Below are positions 1-5,628 of a stretch of DNA of 6,546 nucleotides, piece by piece. Below the pieces are notes generated by a model. It was given only the letters and a program-made list of their open reading frames with translations, had not been told where the DNA came from and ran no database searches. The position numbers were made by a program, and so were the translations under genes. Where the stretch lies: assembly GCA_016780605.1 (NCBI GenBank), contig JADHLS010000307.1:1-6546 (forward strand), in the 5' to 3' direction. How positions within the stretch are numbered: the stretch's first letter is position 1; each line of letters opens with the position of its first letter. Source of the DNA: Reyranella sp. (lineage in GTDB: Bacteria > Pseudomonadota > Alphaproteobacteria > Reyranellales > Reyranellaceae).

Positions 1-40
1 TGGCAGGACAGCTGTCGAATTCGCGCTCTATGCGCCTCAT

Positions 41-187
41 CTCCTCCCCCGTCATACGGGGGAGGATACAGGAGGGGGAGAGCAACAGGCCGGGCGTTCA
101 AGGTTTCAGATCATGATCTCTTCCGTCGAGAGATCATCTTTGCGTCTTTCCCCCACCCTACCCACCCCCGTATGACGGGGGAGGAGG
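41..187. repeat. GC-rich composite inverted repeat (two palindromic arms plus central hairpin)
   Basis: The left arm holds a perfect palindrome at 42-66: an 11-bp stem TCCTCCCCCGT/ACGGGGGAGGA around the loop CAT. The right arm (161-185) is its inverted copy, with ATG as the loop, matching at 23 of 25 positions. The two arms stay recognisably inverted further inward (about 63-82 against 146-164, with mismatches and one gap). The centre holds a separate perfect 9-bp stem, ATGATCTCT (113-121) against AGAGATCAT (129-137), with a 7-base loop. The whole can fold as a cruciform or each palindrome alone. It lies 13 bases beyond the stop of the minus-strand PPC gene, so it may end that transcript, but there is no T-tract. 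It looks like a dispersed intergenic repeat; copy number cannot be judged from this window. Nothing coding is seen in 1-199. Confidence 0.75.
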
Positions 188-199
188 TCTTGTCCGCCG

Positions 200-646
200 T
201 CAACTTGCGGACAGATCGATCAGCGCGATACCGAGCTCGGGGCGCTTGCGGCGGCGGAGCTGCGCCGGGGTCTCGACGATGGTGACTTCGAGAGTCGGGC
301 GCACGATGCCCTTCAGGAAATGGCCGCCGCGGCAGGTGCCGTCGCTCAGGCCCAGCACGGCATGCATGTGCAGGCTGGCGCTGCCGTCATCGCCCAGAGC
401 GATGTCGCCTAACAAGCTCAGCGCCTCGCACTGGCTATCGATCTCGATCGGCTTGTAGGTCTTTTTGGCGAGGTCGAACCAGCCGACGGTGGCGCTCTCG
501 AACGCGCCGATCGCCGACAACGAGGCGGCATCGAGCTTGCTCGCCTTGGCAAACGCGGCGATGGCGGCGAAGGCCTCCTCCCCGGCATCGAGGACGAGGA
601 CGTAGGTGCGTTCACCGGCGTTCTGCCAGACGAGCCTCGATTCCAT
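200..646 (-). CDS. Stand-alone PPC/DUF296-domain protein
   Basis: The 148-residue product is a single PPC (plants and prokaryotes conserved, DUF296) domain. In plants this domain accompanies AT-hook DNA-binding motifs; the bacterial stand-alone forms are trimer-forming proteins of uncertain role, with proposed DNA or ligand binding. Visible hallmarks are RTYVLVLDAGEE near residues 13-24, SAIGAFESATVGWFD at 44-58, EALSLLGDI at 74-82, the SLHMHAVLG segment with His93 and His95, GGHFLKG with His109, and PTLEVTIVE at 118-126. The HxH...GGH histidines are those expected to bind metal in this family. No AT-hook is present. The start was placed at ATG 646 rather than the ATG at 703 because GGGAG lies 10 bases upstream and homology begins right after it. 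The gene is divergent from the Bug-type gene. Family call is firm; function is unknown. Confidence 0.85.
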   Translation of the reverse strand: MESRLVWQNAGERTYVLVLDAGEEAFAAIAAFAKASKLDAASLSAIGAFESATVGWFDLAKKTYKPIEIDSQCEALSLLGDIALGDDGSASLHMHAVLGLSDGTCRGGHFLKGIVRPTLEVTIVETPAQLRRRKRPELGIALIDLSAS

Positions 647-656
647 TAGGCACAAA

Positions 657-661
657 CTCCC
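657..661 (-). promoter_or_regulatory. Ribosome binding site deciding the PPC gene start
   Basis: On the minus strand GGGAG sits 10 bases before the ATG at 646. The longer reading from 703 would add 19 residues that do not resemble the family, so this site favours the shorter protein. Confidence 0.5.
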
Positions 662-761
662 GATCGGCAAAGAGGTTGCGTGCTGCCGCATTTCTGCCCG
701 CATTCAGCGGATGCGCGGCCGCACTCCTTCTGTAAACTCCGCGCCTAAGAAAAAGTTCAGT

Positions 762-766
762 GGAGG
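762..766 (+). promoter_or_regulatory. Ribosome binding site deciding the Bug-type gene start
   Basis: GGAGG lies 10 bases before ATG 777. It selects this start over the in-frame ATG at 606, which would place 57 unrelated residues ahead of the export signal. Confidence 0.7.
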
Positions 767-776
767 TTTCGTACCG

Positions 777-1772
777 ATGAGTAAGTTGATCCTGCCGCGT
801 CGCCGCGTTCTCGCCCTGTCGGGCGGCGCGTTGGCCGCGCCGATGATCGCGCCCGGTATTGCCCGTGCCGTCGACGATTGGCCGAACAAGCCGGTGCGTT
901 ATATCAACGTCTTTCCCGCCGGCGGCCCGACCGACACGCTCTCGCGCATCGTCTGCCACCAGCTGTCGGAGCTGACCGGCCAGCAGTTCATCGTCGAGAA
1001 CAAGGCGGGCTCGGGCGGCAATGTCGGCGCCGACGCCATCGCCCATTCGCCGCCCGACGGCTACACGATCGGCCTCTACACCATTGCCAGCCACGCCATC
1101 GCGCCCACGCTCTACGCCAAGCTGCCGTTCGACGCCGGCAAGGATTTCACCGGCATCGCCATGCTGTGGTCGGTGCCCAACCTGCTCATGACGCGGCTCG
1201 ACCTGCCGGCCAAGACCGTGCCCGACCTGATCGACATCACGCGCAAGGAGCCCGGCAAGTACTCCTTCGCCTCGTCGGGCCCCGGCACCACGCCGCAGAT
1301 CAGCGGCGAGCTCTTCAAGCTCCTGGCCAAGGTCAACCTGCTGCACGTGCCCTACAAGGGCAGCGCGCCGGCCTACCAGGACATGCTGGCGGGCCAGGTC
1401 GACGTGATGTGGGACAACATCCCGGGGCCGCTGCAGCTCATGCGCTCGGGCAAGGTGCGCGGGCTCGCCGTGACCTCGGCGCAGCGCCATCCCTCGGTGC
1501 CCGAACTGCCGACCATGGCCGAGTACCTGCCGGGCTACGAGATCACCTCGTGGGGCGGCATCTGCGCGCCGGCCGGCGTGCCGCAGCCGATGGTCGACAA
1601 GCTCTCGGCGCTCACCCAGAAGGCGCTCGAGGCCGACGTGGTGAAGAAGGCGTTCGAGCAGCAGGGCGCCACCCAGATCTGGATGAACCCGGCCGACACC
1701 ATGGCCTTCCGCGCCGCCGAGGAGAAGCGGCTGGCGCCGATCATCAAGGCATCGGGCGCCAAGGTGGAGTAG
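777..1772 (+). CDS. Bug/TctC-family tripartite tricarboxylate transporter substrate-binding protein
   Basis: This 331-residue exported protein belongs to the Bug family of periplasmic solute-binding proteins, which present carboxylates and similar small molecules to TctAB-type membrane permeases or to sensors. The N-terminus carries an arginine-rich, Tat-like signal (PRRRVLALSG, residues 7-16), a hydrophobic stretch and a likely cleavage after ARA31. The mature part shows Bug landmarks in order: FPAGGPTDTLSR (46-57), ENKAGSGGNVGAD (74-86), SPPDGYT (91-97), YSFASSGPGT (162-171), HVPYKGSAPA (190-199), GQVDVMWDN (206-214) and the VPELPTMAE segment (241-249). The length is typical. No tctA or tctB permease gene is in the window, so it is an orphan here, as most Bug genes are. 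The ligand cannot be predicted. A thioredoxin-fold gene follows 10 bases after the stop, probably in the same transcript. Confidence 0.93.
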   Translation: MSKLILPRRRVLALSGGALAAPMIAPGIARAVDDWPNKPVRYINVFPAGGPTDTLSRIVCHQLSELTGQQFIVENKAGSGGNVGADAIAHSPPDGYTIGLYTIASHAIAPTLYAKLPFDAGKDFTGIAMLWSVPNLLMTRLDLPAKTVPDLIDITRKEPGKYSFASSGPGTTPQISGELFKLLAKVNLLHVPYKGSAPAYQDMLAGQVDVMWDNIPGPLQLMRSGKVRGLAVTSAQRHPSVPELPTMAEYLPGYEITSWGGICAPAGVPQPMVDKLSALTQKALEADVVKKAFEQQGATQIWMNPADTMAFRAAEEKRLAPIIKASGAKVE

Positions 1773-1782
1773 TCTCTGGCGC

Positions 1783-2178
1783 ATGATGCTGCGCCGAACC
1801 GTGGTCGTTGGCGCCGCCGGCCTTGCAGGGTCGGCGGCGTTTTCGTCCGCCCATGCCGACCCGTCGATCAAGGTGATCTATGTCGGCGGGTGGGACTGCA
1901 CCTACTGCACGGAGTGGAAGAACAAGTACAAGGCGGGGTGGGTCGCCTCGCCCGAGTACAAGAAGGTGACGTGGATCGAGGTCGATCCGCCCAAGCTCAG
2001 GGAAGCCTACCAGGCGCGCTACTGGCCGGGCGATCTCGCGCCGATCCTCGAGCAGGTGCCGCGCAAGAGCGGCACGCCGCGCTGGCTGGTGGTCAGGAAC
2101 GGCAAGATCGTCGCCAATGAGTTCGGCGTCAGCAAGTGGAGCAGGATCGTCGGCGAGCTGAAGAAAGAACTCGGCTGA
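1783..2178 (+). CDS. Exported thioredoxin-fold protein (CTYC motif)
   Basis: The 131-residue protein begins with a signal-like segment: two arginines (RR at 4-5), a hydrophobic run VVVGAAGLAGSAAF, and a likely cleavage after AHA25. The mature part is a minimal thioredoxin-like domain: strand IKVIYVGG, then Cys39-Thr-Tyr-Cys42 at the start of a helix, and Thr98-Pro99, which fits the cis-proline loop, leading into WLVVRNGKIVANEFG. This suggests a periplasmic thiol-disulfide protein, either reductant or chaperone-like. It is short for DsbA/DsbC, and the residue before the first cysteine is Asp rather than the Trp of classical thioredoxin. The gene starts 10 bases after the Bug-type gene; GGAG at 1766-1769, overlapping the end of that gene, can serve as its binding site, so translation is probably coupled. 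ATG 1786 is an alternative start. The redox role is inferred from fold and motif only. Confidence 0.8.
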   Translation: MMLRRTVVVGAAGLAGSAAFSSAHADPSIKVIYVGGWDCTYCTEWKNKYKAGWVASPEYKKVTWIEVDPPKLREAYQARYWPGDLAPILEQVPRKSGTPRWLVVRNGKIVANEFGVSKWSRIVGELKKELG

Positions 2179-2181
2179 TCA

Positions 2182-2208
2182 TTGCTAGGAGTGGCGCGCT
2201 CCCAGCAA
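2182..2208. terminator. Possible bidirectional terminator hairpin between convergent genes
   Basis: In the 46-base gap between the convergent thioredoxin-fold and lipoprotein genes, TTGCT (2182-2186) pairs with AGCAA (2204-2208) and GGAG (2188-2191) with CTCC (2199-2202), with one A-C mismatch and a 7-base loop. There is no T-tract on either side, so intrinsic termination is uncertain. Confidence 0.4.
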
Positions 2209-2224
2209 AGAGGGCCCGCGCTCC

Positions 2225-2386
2225 TCACGGCACGTAGCCCGCGGGCGTTCGGTGCGGATCGGCCGGCGCCTTGAGGCCCGGCGGATCGTAGCCGGGAAAA
2301 TCCTTGAAGGTAAAAGGCGCGTACTTGTCGGCACATGCCGTCAAGCCGACCAGGGCAACGAGGACCAACCAGAGAACCCGTTGCAT
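2225..2386 (-). CDS. Very small lipoprotein, unknown function
   Basis: The 53-residue product begins MQRVLWLVLVALVGLTAC: one arginine, a hydrophobic core and a good lipobox (Leu-Thr-Ala-Cys, lipidated Cys18). Cleavage would leave a 36-residue mature lipopeptide rich in proline, glycine and aromatic residues (FKDFPGYDPPG at 28-38), with Asp19 directly after the cysteine. Asp at +2 is the classical inner-membrane retention signal in enterics, though the rule varies elsewhere. The gene follows the LLM oxidoreductase gene by 8 bases, and its binding site GAGGG (2392-2396, 5 bases from ATG) overlaps that gene's TGA, so the two are almost surely co-transcribed and translationally coupled. I do not recognise a family for the mature part. 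The much longer upstream reading in this frame is antisense or shadow sequence. Confidence 0.75.
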   Translation of the reverse strand: MQRVLWLVLVALVGLTACADKYAPFTFKDFPGYDPPGLKAPADPHRTPAGYVP

Positions 2387-2394
2387 GCCATCCC

Positions 2395-3444
2395 TCACTT
2401 GAAGCGCGGCATGACCTCCTGGCAGAGCAGCCGCAGCGCCGTGAGCACACGCTCGTGCGGGATGAGGCTGCCGGGATTGAGCTCGGCCAGAATGCCGTCG
2501 AGGCCGATCACCTCGCGCAGTTCCTGCAGGCGCGCGGTCACGCTCGCCGGCGTGCCGACGATCATGCGTTCGCGCAGCACTTCCTCGTAGTCGATGTTCA
2601 GCATCTTGGCGCCGCGCTCGGCGCGGTTCTCGATGGCGCGCGTGCCCGAGGCGCCGGCCGACGAGGCCAGTCGATCGCCGATGTAGCGCAGCAGGTGCAT
2701 GATGCTCTCGCGCGGCTCCTCGCGCGCCTTGTCCTCGGTGTCGGCGACATAGACCGGCACGCGCAGGAAGACCTCGCCCTCGCCGGGATGGCCCGCCTTC
2801 TTCCACGCCTCGCGATAGGTCTTCACCAGGGGCGCCAGCTCGGAGAGGTTGCCGGTGCGGGCGGCGACGAAGATCGGATGGCCGAGCTCGGCCACCTCGA
2901 CATAGGTGTCGGGACTGGCCGCGGCGACGCGGATCTCGGGCCACGGCTGCTGCACGGACTTCGGTGACAGACGCACGTTCTCGTAGGCGAAGTACTTGCC
3001 CTTGTGGCTGAAGCGCTCCTCGGTGAAGGCGCGCTTCAGGATGTGCAAGGTCTCGGCGAAGCGCTCGCGGCTCTCGCCGTAATCGACGCCGTAGGTCTTG
3101 TAGGTGTGGGCGAAGCCCGAGCGGCCGACGCCGAAGATCAGCCGGCCCTTGCTCAGCTGATCGACGGTGGCGGCTTCCTCGGCGAGCCTGAGCGGATGGC
3201 AGAGCGGCAGCACCTGCACCGCCGTGCCGATCTTCATGCGCTCGGTGCGCTGGGCGAGGGCCGCCGCGATCATCATCGGCGAGGACAGCACCGAGCGCTC
3301 GGGCGCGAAGTGCAGCTCGGCGAGCCACATCGCATCGAGCCCCCACTCCTCGGCCGCATCGACCTGGGCCAGCGAGTTGGCGAAGGACTGCGCGGCGGTT
3401 TCGCCGGGCAGCGCCTGAAACTCGTGGAACATTCCGAATTCCAT
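2395..3444 (-). CDS. LLM-class (luciferase-like) flavin-dependent oxidoreductase
   Basis: This 349-residue protein is a bacterial-luciferase-like TIM-barrel enzyme that would use reduced FMN, or F420 in some relatives, to oxidise an organic substrate. Landmarks are MEFGMFHEFQ at the N-terminus, WGLDAMWLAELHF (34-46; compare the AEHHF of luciferases), IGTAVQVLPLCHPLRLAEE (72-90), VDQLSKGRLIFGVGRSG (94-110), YGESRERFAE (122-131), HKGKYFAYENVRLSPKSVQ (147-165), the RMIVGTPASV segment (293-302), and a C-terminal HERVLTALRLLCQEVMPRF (330-348). The length is typical. The start at 3444 is backed by a strong GGAGGA 6 bases upstream. The upstream continuation of this frame runs antisense through the SDR gene and is rejected. 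A small lipoprotein gene is coupled downstream. The substrate cannot be read from the sequence; a monooxygenase is more likely than a dehydrogenase. Confidence 0.92.
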   Translation of the reverse strand: MEFGMFHEFQALPGETAAQSFANSLAQVDAAEEWGLDAMWLAELHFAPERSVLSSPMMIAAALAQRTERMKIGTAVQVLPLCHPLRLAEEAATVDQLSKGRLIFGVGRSGFAHTYKTYGVDYGESRERFAETLHILKRAFTEERFSHKGKYFAYENVRLSPKSVQQPWPEIRVAAASPDTYVEVAELGHPIFVAARTGNLSELAPLVKTYREAWKKAGHPGEGEVFLRVPVYVADTEDKAREEPRESIMHLLRYIGDRLASSAGASGTRAIENRAERGAKMLNIDYEEVLRERMIVGTPASVTARLQELREVIGLDGILAELNPGSLIPHERVLTALRLLCQEVMPRFK

Positions 3445-3480
3445 CGGTCGTCCTCCAGGCCACCATGGTATGACCGATCG
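3445..3480. promoter_or_regulatory. 36-bp divergent intergenic region (LLM gene / SDR gene)
   Basis: Only 36 bases separate the two divergent starts. On the minus strand they contain GGAGGA (3451-3456), 6 bases from the LLM ATG. On the plus strand no Shine-Dalgarno-like sequence precedes ATG 3481. Two full promoters do not fit, so at least one must lie inside the opposite gene's coding sequence. Confidence 0.5.
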
Positions 3481-4584
3481 ATGCCGACCAAAAGGGTCCT
3501 GATCGCCGGCGCCACCGGTCTTGTCGGCCGTGCCGCCATGAAGCACTTCGGCTCGCAGTGCGATGTGCTGGCACTCTCGCGCCGCAAGCCGGGCGAGACC
3601 TTCGGCGCGCGCTGGCTGCCAATCGATCTCACCGACACTGCAGCCTGCGCCGGGCTGGCGCCCGAGCTCAGCGGCGTCACCCATCTGGTCTACGCCGCCC
3701 TCCACGAGCGGCCGGGGCTGGTGGCGGGCTGGCAGGAAGAGGAGCAGATCCGCACCAACGACCTGATGCTGCGCAACCTGCTGGGGGCGCTGGAGCGCGC
3801 CTCGCCGGCGCTGCGGCACGTGGCCCTGCTGCAGGGCACCAAGGCGTACGGCGTGCATGTGCGGCCGCTCACCGTGCCGGCACGCGAGAACCGCTCGGAG
3901 ATGCACGAGCAGCCGAACTTCTACTGGAACCAGGAGCGCTACCTGCGCGAGCTGCAGCGTAAAGCGGAGCATGAGGGCAAGGCATGGAGCTGGTCGATCC
4001 TGCGGCCGGTGCTGATCGTGGGCTGCTCGGAAGGCAGCGCCATGAACGTGATCCCCGCGCTTGGCGTCTATGCCGCGCTGATGCGGCGCGCCGGCAAGAA
4101 GAAGCTCGACTATCCCGGCGGCGTCGGCCGGGTGGCCCAGGCGGTCGATGCCGACCTGCTGGCGCGCGCTATCGCCTGGTCGGGCAATTCGAAGAAGGCG
4201 CGCAACGAGATCTTCAACGTCACCAACGGCGATGTGTTCGTGTGGCCCAACGTGTGGCCGGCCATCGCCGACGCGCTGGGCTTCGCAGCGGGCGAGCACG
4301 TGCCGTTGCGGCTCGATGCCGAGATCCGGCCGCAGGAAGCGGCGTGGGCCGAGATCCGCAAGGCGCACGGATTGGTGTCAGGGACTCTGAAGGAATTCGT
4401 CGGCCTCTCCTTCGAGTACGCCGATTACACGATGGGCTACGGCCGCGACCGGCCGGGCCCGCCCGCCATCGTGTCGACCATCAAGCTGATGCAGGCGGGC
4501 TTTCACGAGGTCATGGACACCGAGGCGATGTTTGCCAAGGCCTTCGCCGAGATGCAGGAGAGGAAGCTCTTACCTCCCCGCTGA
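3481..4584 (+). CDS. PRISE-like extended SDR (progesterone 5-beta-reductase/iridoid synthase type)
   Basis: The 367-residue protein has an N-terminal Rossmann fold with the GATGLVG nucleotide motif (Gly10, Gly13, Gly16) and ALSRRKPGE (31-39), whose arginines are placed to bind the NADPH phosphate. The pattern that follows is that of PRISE enzymes, not ordinary epimerases: ALLQGTKAYG (115-124), with Lys121 matching their catalytic lysine, and PNFYWNQERYL (145-155), with Tyr148 matching their displaced catalytic tyrosine. WSILRPVLIVG (171-181) and FNVTNGDVFVWPNVWP (245-260) also fit. Family members reduce activated C=C bonds of enones and enals; bacterial homologues mostly have unknown substrates. 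The length is slightly under that of the plant enzymes. It is divergent from the LLM gene and 8 bases ahead of a large palindrome. ATG 3481 was chosen because the Rossmann motif begins right there; no good binding site precedes it. Confidence 0.88.
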   Translation: MPTKRVLIAGATGLVGRAAMKHFGSQCDVLALSRRKPGETFGARWLPIDLTDTAACAGLAPELSGVTHLVYAALHERPGLVAGWQEEEQIRTNDLMLRNLLGALERASPALRHVALLQGTKAYGVHVRPLTVPARENRSEMHEQPNFYWNQERYLRELQRKAEHEGKAWSWSILRPVLIVGCSEGSAMNVIPALGVYAALMRRAGKKKLDYPGGVGRVAQAVDADLLARAIAWSGNSKKARNEIFNVTNGDVFVWPNVWPAIADALGFAAGEHVPLRLDAEIRPQEAAWAEIRKAHGLVSGTLKEFVGLSFEYADYTMGYGRDRPGPPAIVSTIKLMQAGFHEVMDTEAMFAKAFAEMQERKLLPPR

Positions 4585-4592
4585 ACAAAGGC

Positions 4593-4722
4593 ACCTCACC
4601 CTGAGGAGCCGTGCGCAGCACGGCGTCTCGAAGGGTCGCTTCAGTCTCGTTGTTGCCCACCCTTCGAGACGCGGCAAGCGCGCATGTGAATGCGCGTAAG
4701 CGGGCGCTCCTCAGGGTGAGGT
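4593..4722. repeat. Composite palindrome of two inverted REP-like units
   Basis: Outer arms of 17 bases (4593-4609 and 4706-4722) are perfectly complementary, as are inner arms of 14 bases (4623-4636 and 4659-4672). Between outer and inner arm the left side has hairpin CGTGC-GCA-GCACG (4610-4622) and the right side a different hairpin, CGCGCAT-GTGA-ATGCGCG (4679-4696). The element is thus two inverted units of 44 and 64 bases with conserved ends and unlike central hairpins, separated by 22 bases. Each unit can also fold alone: ACCCT pairs with AGGGT, and GAGGAGC with GCGTCTC (one G-T, one mismatch), leaving an unpaired GA. A stem with an asymmetric bulge is typical of REP elements, and a head-to-head pair of a BIME. 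It fills the gap after the SDR gene and may terminate or stabilise that transcript. No RAYT transposase is in the window. Confidence 0.85.
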
Positions 4723-4735
4723 TCGTCGTGACTTA

Positions 4736-4764
4736 TCGTTTCCGCTCGCAAATGACGATATGAT
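4736..4764 (+). promoter_or_regulatory. Candidate promoter for the 261-residue membrane protein gene
   Basis: TATGAT at 4759-4764 is a good -10 match, 35 bases before the ATG. At 17-base spacing the -35 position reads TCGTTT (4736-4741), a weak match. It follows directly on the palindromic element, which would separate this gene from SDR transcription. Confidence 0.3.
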
Positions 4765-4799
4765 CCTCCGGCGCAACACAACTGGCGGGGGATCGTGTC

Positions 4800-5585
4800 A
4801 TGCGCTGGATATCGAACATCACGGTGCCGCGGCTTGCCCTGGCATTTCAGGCGTTCACCGTCGCCATCCTGGGCATCAGCGCCCTCGTTGCCTGGTCGAA
4901 CTGGAACGCCGAGACCAGCAAGCGGCAGACCGACGCCACGCTGCGCTACTTCGATCCGCTTATGGATCGCGACTACGTCCGCTACCTGTGGGAGGTCGAG
5001 GAATTTACCCTGTGCTTCGAGCGCGCAGCAGGAAAGCACGTCTCCTATGAGCGCTATGCCGAGGTGAGCCGCAAGCCTGAATCGCTGAAGCTTGCCAAGG
5101 GCTGGTGGGAGCTCGTCGAAAACGCCGACAAGGACCACGAGGAGTGCGGCAAGCCGATGAACATCGAGGAGAAGCTGATGATCGTCTATGGCCGCCTCGA
5201 GGCTTTGGCCTCGTGCGCGCGCCAGAAGCTCTGCAGCTTCGCCCGCATCCAGGACATGATCGAGGCTATCGACCATCTGACGCTGCTCGCGATCTCCAAC
5301 TACCTGCTGCTGACGCGAGCCTACGACACGCCGATCTCGCGCGACTGGACGCTGGACGGCGCGCTCATCGACCTGGTCGAGCTTGCCGAGAAGCACGTGT
5401 TCGAGGGGCGGGCCGCCGCCACGGCCTATGCGGCGGTGCTCGACAGGCGCGGCAAGATCACCGACGGCCAACCGGCGATCAAGCCGGAAGCGATCGAGGC
5501 GATACGCAACAAGCACACGCGCTGCCAACGGCCGGCCGTCGAAGCCTCGAGCGAATGGCGCCACTGCGTGACGGCGGAACGATAG
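4800..5585 (+). CDS. Unrecognised membrane-anchored protein with six cysteines
   Basis: I do not recognise a family with confidence. The 261-residue product has one clear hydrophobic segment near the N-terminus (about residues 12-33, LALAFQAFTVAILGISALVAW), with arginines at 2 and 11 before it, and then a mostly helical, charged domain. That region is rich in Trp, Tyr and Glu early on (RYFDPLMDRDYVRYLWEVEEF, residues 49-69, in two parts: RYFDPLMDRD and YVRYLWEVEEF). It carries six cysteines (72, 116, 139, 145, 242, 256), including a CARQKLC spacing at 139-145. The helical stretch AIDHLTLLAISNYLLL (156-171) is hydrophobic but probably part of a soluble bundle. The N-terminal layout faintly recalls DUF4760-like proteins; that is only an impression. 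A GGGGGA binding site (4787-4792) lies 7 bases before the ATG. It converges on the dioxygenase gene with 43 bases between. If the domain is periplasmic the cysteines could form disulfides; orientation is undecided. Confidence 0.75.
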   Translation: MRWISNITVPRLALAFQAFTVAILGISALVAWSNWNAETSKRQTDATLRYFDPLMDRDYVRYLWEVEEFTLCFERAAGKHVSYERYAEVSRKPESLKLAKGWWELVENADKDHEECGKPMNIEEKLMIVYGRLEALASCARQKLCSFARIQDMIEAIDHLTLLAISNYLLLTRAYDTPISRDWTLDGALIDLVELAEKHVFEGRAAATAYAAVLDRRGKITDGQPAIKPEAIEAIRNKHTRCQRPAVEASSEWRHCVTAER

Positions 5586-5628
5586 CCGCGACCCTGGTCG
5601 TCCTGACAAGGATCAGTAGAACTAGTCG

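Larger units (their letters stand above)
647..776. promoter_or_regulatory. Divergent intergenic region (PPC gene / Bug-type gene)
   Basis: These 130 bases separate two divergent starts and must hold the leaders, and probably the promoters, of both. No convincing -35/-10 pair was found by eye on either strand; TAAACT at 733-738 is the nearest thing to a plus-strand -10, without a good -35. Open reading frames crossing this region are GC-driven extensions of the flanking genes. Confidence 0.4.

Noticed and set aside
7..16. Perfect 10-base palindrome GACAGCTGTC
   Set aside because: Too short to support an operator call by itself at the window edge, with no gene start near it.
113..137. 9-bp hairpin as an independent regulator or small RNA terminator
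   Set aside because: It is the centre of the larger inverted repeat and has no T-tract or promoter.
612..1871. 419-residue minus-strand open frame opposite the Bug-type gene
   Set aside because: It is Arg/Gly/Ala-rich low-complexity translation with no domain, lying fully antisense to a well-conserved gene; a normal effect of GC-rich codon use.
3004..3480. N-terminal extension of the SDR frame to 526 residues
   Set aside because: It is antisense to the LLM gene, and the Rossmann motif begins right after ATG 3481.
2387..3622. Long minus-strand frame ending in the small lipoprotein (465 residues)
   Set aside because: The upstream part is an out-of-frame shadow of the LLM gene; only the last 53 codons carry a signal sequence and a binding site.
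3445..4368. Upstream extension of the LLM frame to a 657-residue protein
   Set aside because: The extra part is antisense to the SDR gene and has no family features; a strong GGAGGA marks the start at 3444.
4593..4722. Palindrome as an insertion sequence remnant or CRISPR-like array
   Set aside because: No transposase fragment, no target-site duplication that I can see, and no regularly spaced direct repeats; an inverted pair of REP-like units explains it better.
4641..5609. 322-residue minus-strand open frame opposite the membrane protein gene
   Set aside because: Antisense shadow that also crosses the palindromic repeat; no recognisable domain.
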